DNA from: Belliella alkalica
GTDB taxonomy: Bacteria > Bacteroidota > Bacteroidia > Cytophagales > Cyclobacteriaceae
DNA: 61,775 nucleotides
Direction of reading: 5' to 3'
Assembly (NCBI RefSeq): GCF_022549785.1
Contig: NZ_JAKZGO010000021.1
Location: 1 to 61,775, forward strand
Part shown: positions 56,932-61,775 of the stretch, piece by piece
How positions within the stretch are numbered: the stretch's first letter is position 1
Layout: each line of letters opens with the position of its first letter
Translations under genes and position numbers: made by a program
The notes under the pieces: generated by a model
Told to the model about the DNA's origin: nothing
Databases searched by the model: none
Seen by the model: the letters and a program-made list of their open reading frames with translations, nothing else

Positions 56932-57948
56932 TTAATTTAGTATTGTTTCAATCGCTTTGATTTCTTCATCGCTGAATTTGATATTTTCCACAGCACTTAC
57001 ATTTTCTTTTAGTTGGGAAGCTTTGCTCACACCTAATAGCACTGAAGTTATTCTTGGGTCTTTGAGTAACCAAGCGATTGCCATTTGAGCTAAGCTTTGA
57101 TTTCTACCTTTAGCGATTTTATTGAGAGCATTGACTTTGAGGAGAAGTGTATCTGAAATAGTCTCTTTCTTTAGATATCTACCATCTTTTGCTATACGAC
57201 TATCCTCCGGAATTCCATTCAAATATTTATCTGTCAAAACTCCCTGTCCAAGTGGAGAAAATGCGATTGTGCCAATCCCTTCCTGTTCTACTGCTTCTAA
57301 CAATCCATTTTCTACCCATCTATCCAACATATTGTACCTAGGTTGGTGAATTAGGCAAGGTGTGCCCATTTTTTTCAAGATTTGAGAGGCTTTAAGTGTA
57401 TCTTCAGCAGAGTACTGCGAGATGCCAATATACAAAGCCTTACCTTGTCTTACGATCTGATCCAAAGCACCCATTGTTTCTTCAAGTGGCGTATCTGGGT
57501 CTGGCCTGTGGTGGTAGAATATATCTACATATTCTAAGCCCATTCTTTTTAGACTTTGATCAAGTGAGGCTACAAGGTATTTTTTTGAACCAAAGTTCCC
57601 ATATGGACCAGGCCACATATCCCAGCCTGCTTTGGTAGAAATGATCAATTCATCCCTATAGCTTTCAAAATCCTTATTCATTATCCTACCAAAAGTTTCT
57701 TCTGCGGAGCCATATGGAGGTCCGTAATTATTGGCCAAATCAAAATGTGTTATCCCTAGGTCAAAAGCCTCCCTAAGAATGATTCTTGCATTATTGAAAT
57801 CTGAGTTATGACCAAAGTTATGCCATAAGCCAAGTGAAATCGCGGGTAGTAAAAGTCCACTTTTTCCGCACCTTCTATAAGGCACATGATCATATCTTGA
57901 TTCGTCAGCTAAATAAGTTTTTAATGGTTCAAGGTCGTTAATCTTCAT
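56932..57948 (-). CDS. aldo/keto reductase, YghZ/Gpr type
   Basis: From ATG 57948 the protein is 338 residues; the longer frame starts only at a TTG (57963). It begins MKINDLEPLKTYLADESRYD and then YRRCGKSGLLLPAISLGLWH, which is characteristic of YghZ-like NADPH reductases (L-glyceraldehyde 3-phosphate reductase in E. coli). The AKR tetrad is seen in HFDLANNYGPPYG, ISTKAGWDMWPGPYGNF and IFYHHRPDPDTPLE. SVLLGVSKASQLKEN closes the cofactor site. The start overlaps the patatin gene by 11 bases, so the two are coupled. The substrate may differ from E. coli. Confidence 0.88.
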   Translation of the reverse strand: MKINDLEPLKTYLADESRYDHVPYRRCGKSGLLLPAISLGLWHNFGHNSDFNNARIILREAFDLGITHFDLANNYGPPYGSAEETFGRIMNKDFESYRDELIISTKAGWDMWPGPYGNFGSKKYLVASLDQSLKRMGLEYVDIFYHHRPDPDTPLEETMGALDQIVRQGKALYIGISQYSAEDTLKASQILKKMGTPCLIHQPRYNMLDRWVENGLLEAVEQEGIGTIAFSPLGQGVLTDKYLNGIPEDSRIAKDGRYLKKETISDTLLLKVNALNKIAKGRNQSLAQMAIAWLLKDPRITSVLLGVSKASQLKENVSAVENIKFSDEEIKAIETILN

Positions 57949-58969
57949 AGGTTTGATTTGCAATAAGTTTATCTACAAGAATATTGATTTTTTCGGGATT
58001 ATCCTTGATAAATTTTATTGCATCATCTTTTAACGCTTTCATATTCTCTTTGCTAGCATCATCCATCGTAGGTTTTGCTTGATGGAGTTCTGGCTCTAAT
58101 CTTATAAAGCCTTCTCGATTTTTACCCGCATCAAACAACCATTCTAATTGGTGAGAAACAGTCTCAGAGTTACCTGACATCATTACATCAATGAGTGGTT
58201 TGATCCATTGTGCCAAACCATAATTTTTAGCTTTTTTGTATGGAATTTCTTCTTTGACGTTTCCAGTCCCTAAGGACAATAGCAGCATATCCTTGGAAGT
58301 AGGATTGGCAATTTTGCCAAAGGTGCATTTTCGTGCTTCAGCATAAGCACACATAGCAGGATTGTTGGCAAACACTCCACCATCAATCAATGGGTACTTA
58401 GATCCAAATCTAGACTCTACCAAAGCTACTTCAAAATAAGTAGGTGCAGAAGCTGTAGCCAATGCTACATCTTTAACAAAAAAATCATGTGCTTCATCAT
58501 TGCAAGCATAGCCATGTTTAAAGAATTTAGCCCTTCTACTTTCAATGTCATAAGAAGTAAAAAGACTGGGTTTTAATAACTCACTCAAATATACGTTTCC
58601 AAAGTATTTTTGAAGTGCATTTTTTAAATTCGTATTGGGGTATTTTTCATCTCTCCACCCAAAGACAGATTTTAACTTATGTCTAAGGCTTTTACTAAAA
58701 ATAGAAGCTCCGTTTTCATGGTATAGATTGACAACTTCCTCCATTTTATACCTTGGTCTTGAGGGATTTATAGGATCGGGAACGAGCATAGCACACCCTA
58801 ATATCCCTCCTGTGCTGGTTCCTGCTACAAAATCAATGTAATCTACAAGTCTTGCCTGAGGGTTTTCTGTTTTTTCTTGAATCTTTTCTTCGATCACTTG
58901 AAGGATTGTTCCTGGAATAATTCCCCTTATTCCACCTCCATCTATAGAGAGAATTGTAACTTGTTTCAT
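57938..58969 (-). CDS. patatin-like phospholipase
   Basis: This 343-residue protein has the patatin Ser-Asp dyad: oxyanion loop GGGIRG (11-16), nucleophile Ser52 in GTSTGG and Asp196 in DGGVFANNP. VKDVALATASAPTYFEVA is a typical helix. There is no signal peptide, so it is probably a cytoplasmic acyl hydrolase on phospholipids or acylglycerols. Patatins of this length also act as CapV effectors in CBASS defence, but no nucleotidyltransferase lies near, so a metabolic or housekeeping role is more likely. It leads a pair with the aldo/keto reductase. Confidence 0.86.
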   Translation of the reverse strand: MKQVTILSIDGGGIRGIIPGTILQVIEEKIQEKTENPQARLVDYIDFVAGTSTGGILGCAMLVPDPINPSRPRYKMEEVVNLYHENGASIFSKSLRHKLKSVFGWRDEKYPNTNLKNALQKYFGNVYLSELLKPSLFTSYDIESRRAKFFKHGYACNDEAHDFFVKDVALATASAPTYFEVALVESRFGSKYPLIDGGVFANNPAMCAYAEARKCTFGKIANPTSKDMLLLSLGTGNVKEEIPYKKAKNYGLAQWIKPLIDVMMSGNSETVSHQLEWLFDAGKNREGFIRLEPELHQAKPTMDDASKENMKALKDDAIKFIKDNPEKINILVDKLIANQTYED

Positions 58970-59089
58970 AGGTATTAAGCGAGTGGTTGATGAAAATACA
59001 ATATCAATAGCTTAAAGTTAATGAAATATCGAACAATACTGGTATTAAATGCTAATTATTAAGTACTTACAATCCGAGACTGTGAAATA

Positions 59090-60421
59090 TCATAAAACAT
59101 AAATTCCTAATACAACTGAAATAGATGCGATGATAAAAATAACCAATATAGGCCTCCAAGCATATTCTATCCATTCTTTGTAAGAAACCCCTGCTGCTGC
59201 TAATATTGCCATCAACCCACCATTACTTGGTGTTACAAGATCCATAATTCCAGCTCCATATTGATAAGCTAATACGACCACTTGTCTTGACATCCCAATC
59301 AAGTCTGCAATAGGAGTGAGCAATGGCATGGTCAATACAGCCTGTCCCGATGTACTGGGAACAGGTATATGCAAGATAGCTTGTGCCATCATCATCCCAA
59401 ATGCAGAAAGTCCTAGTGGCAATGTTTCAATTGGGGTAAATAGAGCATAAATTATTGTGTCAATAATGTATCCTTCTTGAAGTAAGAGATAGATACTTCT
59501 AGCCAATCCCACAATAATTCCTGCAAAAATAAGCTCAGCAAATCCTTCTGAATACGCTTTTGCAGTCCCGTTGATTCCAAGCTTTCCAATAAATCCAGCT
59601 AATAATCCCATGGCAAAAAAAATGGCGGACATTTCGTTATAATCCCAGCCCCAATTGGTCAATCCATAAATCATCACAATAAATGTTATTGCTACCAAAA
59701 TCAGGATAAAACTATGAGATGTAGAAATATTTGCTGGTTTTTCAGTTTTTGAAACCACCTCTAGAGTTTTGACTTTTCCGGTTTTGATCACGTAAATAAT
59801 CCAAAAAACCAAAGCTGCTACCAAAAAAATCATTCGATACATTCCTGCCGAAAAAAGTGGGACTTCAGCAATTTTTTGAGCTATGAGAACAGAGAATGGG
59901 TTTGTTGGCCCAAATGCACCTCCGATCAGTGCTGCTCCCAAGCTAATAGCTATACCAGCAACTTTTTTGTAACCAATTCTTTGGGAAAGGATCATTAATA
60001 TGGGAACCATAGCTATAATCTCCTCTTGTAAGCCATTCAGCGCACCAGCTGTGGCAAAAAGAATTGCAATAATAGCCAAGAGGTATGATTTGGCATTTTT
60101 GAATTTGTATATCAAAGACTCTAAGCCAGTCTGGAAAGCGCCCGTCTTATCGACGACATAAAATGCACCACCTACAATGATGATCAAAACCACTATCTCT
60201 GCACCTTCAATAATCCCTTCTGGTACACTCAAAAACATTTTCCCAATACTGACAGGACTGTTTTCAATAGCTTTATAACTTCCCTGAACTACAACTTCTC
60301 GACCTGTATCTTCATCCAAGACACGATCATACTCTCCAGAAGGAATCAAATAAGTGCAAACCGTCGCCAATAGCACAAAGGAAAGCATGATAATCATGGG
60401 ATGCGGAAATGAAAGTTTCAT
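59090..60421 (-). CDS. YfcC-family (basic amino acid/dicarboxylate-type) transporter
   Basis: This 443-residue protein has about 11-12 hydrophobic helices. The start MKLSFPHPMIIMLSFVLLAT with TYLIPSGEYDR (about 24-34) and FLSVPEGIIEGAEIVVLIII is typical of the YfcC/ArcD-like group. FGPTNPFSVLIAQKIAEVPL (about 170-189), IPVPSTSGQAVLTMPLLTPI (about 357-376) and VTPSNGGLMAIL (about 405-416) are conserved helix-break motifs. Members carry amino acids, peptides or dicarboxylates; the substrate is not readable. It is monocistronic. Confidence 0.87.
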   Translation of the reverse strand: MKLSFPHPMIIMLSFVLLATVCTYLIPSGEYDRVLDEDTGREVVVQGSYKAIENSPVSIGKMFLSVPEGIIEGAEIVVLIIIVGGAFYVVDKTGAFQTGLESLIYKFKNAKSYLLAIIAILFATAGALNGLQEEIIAMVPILMILSQRIGYKKVAGIAISLGAALIGGAFGPTNPFSVLIAQKIAEVPLFSAGMYRMIFLVAALVFWIIYVIKTGKVKTLEVVSKTEKPANISTSHSFILILVAITFIVMIYGLTNWGWDYNEMSAIFFAMGLLAGFIGKLGINGTAKAYSEGFAELIFAGIIVGLARSIYLLLQEGYIIDTIIYALFTPIETLPLGLSAFGMMMAQAILHIPVPSTSGQAVLTMPLLTPIADLIGMSRQVVVLAYQYGAGIMDLVTPSNGGLMAILAAAGVSYKEWIEYAWRPILVIFIIASISVVLGIYVL

Positions 60422-60697
60422 GTTTTTTAATTATTAAAAAGATGTTTTTTGTAAGTTCTATGTTTCACACCTGTTTTTTTAAAACAAATGTAATTCAAAA
60501 CTTATTGTGAAGCCTAAGTAGGCTTGAAATTTTGAAATGATAGAATTGAAATAAGTTTTAGTTTTGATTCGATTATTTTGTTAGGTCACTTTGTGTTGTG
60601 TGAAAGTTAATTTCTTTTAATTCAGAAGGTTCATTTTTATCAAATTATAATTGTTAGCTTTAAACATTAATTCGAATTTGTTATAATCTTAAAGATT

Positions 60698-61300
60698 ATG
60701 GTAAATAAAAATAAACCCTATATTGATCATTTTAATAGCAAGCTAGATTCAAATCCCAAAAATGGCGGTACAGATGCTGAAATTTGGGATTCCTTTAGAT
60801 CAGGAAGTGAATCAGCTTTTATTACAATTTATCAGAATTATTTTGATAAGCTATATACATATGGAATGAAAATCTCCAATTCGGAAGATTTGGTGAAAGA
60901 TGCTATCCAAGATCTTTTTATTGAATTAAGAAAAAACAGGTCAAAATTAGGACAAACAAATTCAATTAAATTTTATCTTTTCAAAAGTTTAAAAAGGAAA
61001 TTGATTAAAGAGGAAGGTAAATGGTATTCAAATTTGGAGACTTTAGATTCCAAATATTTTTTTGATTTCAGTTTCTCTCCAGAACAATTGATAATTGATA
61101 GGCAAGTTGATGAGGAAAGGAGTAGGAAGCTAAATCAAGCAATCAAGCAATTGAGTCCAAGAAAAAAAGAGGTGGTTTATTACTATTTTTTCGAAGAACT
61201 GAGTTACAAAGAAATTCAGGAAATCATGAATTTGGATAATATTAAATCAGTCAGAAATCTGATTTACAAATCGATCTCATTTTTGAGAGAAATATTTTAA
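60698..61300 (+). CDS. ECF-type RNA polymerase sigma factor
   Basis: This 200-residue protein has sigma region 2 (ESAFITIYQNYFDKLYTYGM, then SEDLVKDAIQDLFIELRKNR, about 38-90) and sigma region 4 (LSPRKKEVVYYYFFEELSYK and EIQEIMNLDNIKSVRNLIYK, about 150-192). An N-terminal tail of about 30 residues is extra. In Bacteroidota such sigma factors are normally followed by an anti-sigma FecR and a SusC/D pair. Here repeats follow up to the window edge, so no partner can be seen. It should direct RNA polymerase to a small gene set. Confidence 0.85.
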   Translation: MVNKNKPYIDHFNSKLDSNPKNGGTDAEIWDSFRSGSESAFITIYQNYFDKLYTYGMKISNSEDLVKDAIQDLFIELRKNRSKLGQTNSIKFYLFKSLKRKLIKEEGKWYSNLETLDSKYFFDFSFSPEQLIIDRQVDEERSRKLNQAIKQLSPRKKEVVYYYFFEELSYKEIQEIMNLDNIKSVRNLIYKSISFLREIF

Positions 61301-61423
61301 GGTATTCCGTTCATTGGTTTTTTTAAAGAATCACACAATAAATTCAATAAGAAAGTGAAACTGAATGAAACAAAAAAGTGGAGCAGTACTATCAGTCTCT
61401 CCTTGTCAAAAAAAAATCTTGCC

Positions 61424-61505
61424 ATCCAAATAGGGTTGTAGCCCTGCAATCTTCTTAGCATAATGGAGGCATCCCAAGCCAAGAGGGGCGTTAGCCCTGA
61501 TTTCT
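61424..61505 (+). repeat. GGGGCGTTAGCCC-type repeat unit, copy 1
   Basis: From ATCCAAATAGGGTTGTAGCC, through ATCTTCTTAGCAtaatGGAGGCATCC-like sequence, to AGGGGCGTTAGCCCTGATTT. The order and spacing of the motifs match copy 2 268 bases downstream. Confidence 0.6.
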
Positions 61506-61548
61506 CAATTCCAATCGTAGTTCTATCAGAAATCAGGGCTATGCCCCT
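61484..61548. repeat. REPIN-like inverted pair
   Basis: AGGGGCGTTAGCCCTGATTT (61484 on) is inverted at 61528-61548, whose reverse complement begins AGGGGCATAGCCCTGATTTC. Each arm is itself a small GGGGC-loop-GCCC hairpin. Confidence 0.6.
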
Positions 61549-61691
61549 CAAGACAACATTCGGTACAAATTTTTTGACGAAGAAAAGTGGGCTACGCCCC
61601 CAAGAGTAACCCAAATGTATTTATGAGTATTTTTGGTTTTTTTAAATTCAGCAAGAAAACATACAGTTTTTTAAAAATCAATAACCTGCGT

Positions 61692-61775
61692 ATCCAAATT
61701 AAGGGGCGTAGCCCTTTAATCTTCGTAGCAAAACGGAGCCATCCTCTTCCAGGAGGGGCGTTAGCCCTGAAATCT
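61692..61775 (+). repeat. GGGGCGTTAGCCC-type repeat unit, copy 2 (runs to edge)
   Basis: ATCCAAATTAAGGGGCGTAG, then ATCTTCGTAGCAaaacGGAGCCATCC-like sequence and AGGGGCGTTAGCCCTGAAAT at the window end. It differs from copy 1 by scattered substitutions. Confidence 0.6.

Larger units (their letters stand above)
61301..61775. other. repeat-filled spacer at the right edge (475 bases)
   Basis: It contains a REPIN-type inverted pair (61484-61548), a longer unit present twice (61424-61505 and 61692-61775) and a third palindrome GTGGGCTACGCCCCC (about 61588-61602). A minus-strand ORF at 61297-61614 spans the repeats and is probably spurious. The spacer runs off the window. Confidence 0.65.

Noticed and set aside
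57938-58969. CBASS defence system (patatin CapV effector)
   Set aside because: No CD-NTase or accessory gene lies near; the partner is an aldo/keto reductase.
61297-61614. 105-residue minus-strand ORF reading RGIALISDRTTIGIEKSGLT and similar
   Set aside because: It is made by the REPIN repeats read in one frame. The repeat units explain its length, and the tail overlaps the sigma gene stop.
61301-61775. CRISPR array
   Set aside because: The repeats are palindromic, unevenly spaced and partly inverted, with no short regular spacers and no cas genes.

Overview
The window looks like a chromosomal segment of a Bacteroidota bacterium, most likely order Cytophagales and close to Cyclobacteriaceae. 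This is an inference from several signs: AT-rich DNA, weak Shine-Dalgarno sequences, repeated -7 boxes of the Bacteroidota type TAnnTTTG with TTTG about 19 bases upstream, an UpxY-type NusG paralogue, SpoIIE-free but lipoprotein- and OM-barrel-rich gene content, and families typical of the phylum (DUF6913 beside dapA/ligA, long RluA proteins, OMP_b-brl_3 barrels, tricorn-like peptidases). No rRNA, tRNA, CRISPR or phage was seen.

Layout. 1-1,015 is a decayed accessory zone: the 3' end of an IS21-family element (IstB tail plus terminal repeats), an ABC ATPase gene cut by it and carrying an in-frame stop, and an orphan antitoxin-like gene. 1,140-9,914 is mostly minus strand: a small membrane protein, a Na+/solute symporter coupled to an RlmI-type rRNA methyltransferase, a YbiT-type ABC-F ATPase with one degenerate ATP site, a DegT aminotransferase plus GT4 glycosyltransferase pair, and an aldo/keto reductase. 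9,993-13,517 holds a Tat-signal Dabb protein, an S41 lipoprotein peptidase, an SRPBCC protein and an alpha/beta hydrolase. 13,741-20,304 is a complete tripartite RND efflux operon led by its own TetR regulator, with a promoter/operator that can be read directly. 20,400-23,421 holds an orphan UpxY, an outer-membrane barrel and xseAB. 23,934-27,738 is the ligA-DUF6913-dapA operon; LigA carries an unusual insertion of about 150 residues. 27,886-30,633 is a TetR gene and metG.

31,219-35,221 is the four-gene Anbu cluster (circularly permuted ATP-grasp, alpha-E protein, transglutaminase-like protease, Anbu proteasome homologue), overlapping start to stop and driven by a good promoter; it is a recognised but functionally unresolved proposed peptide synthesis/turnover system. 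35,665-46,148 has a membrane metallophosphoesterase, DUF4174, a small Cys protein, a methyltransferase with a signal peptide, a TraB/GumN protein, a glycine-rich membrane-like protein, an acyl-CoA dehydrogenase/oxidase, a Gfo/Idh/MocA oxidoreductase and a long RluA pseudouridine synthase. 46,416-60,421 has a tricorn-like peptidase, an NlpE-like lipoprotein, a large outer-membrane barrel, a GNAT, a Tat-signal PLP aminotransferase, a two-domain secreted protein, a second aldo/keto reductase with a patatin, and a YfcC transporter. 60,698-61,775 holds an ECF sigma factor followed by REP/REPIN-like repeats.

The most unusual signal outside genes is a non-coding repeat of about 160 bp present twice (23,711-23,870 and 40,771-40,930). 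The copies align without gaps at about 72% identity, and their two predicted hairpins are kept by wobble or compensatory changes; a half-copy lies at 49,806-49,855. Other repeat families are an inverted REP-like element (8,717-8,824), a shared CTTCGGGG/CCCCAAAG hairpin (1,733 and 23,878) and the REPIN pair at the right edge.
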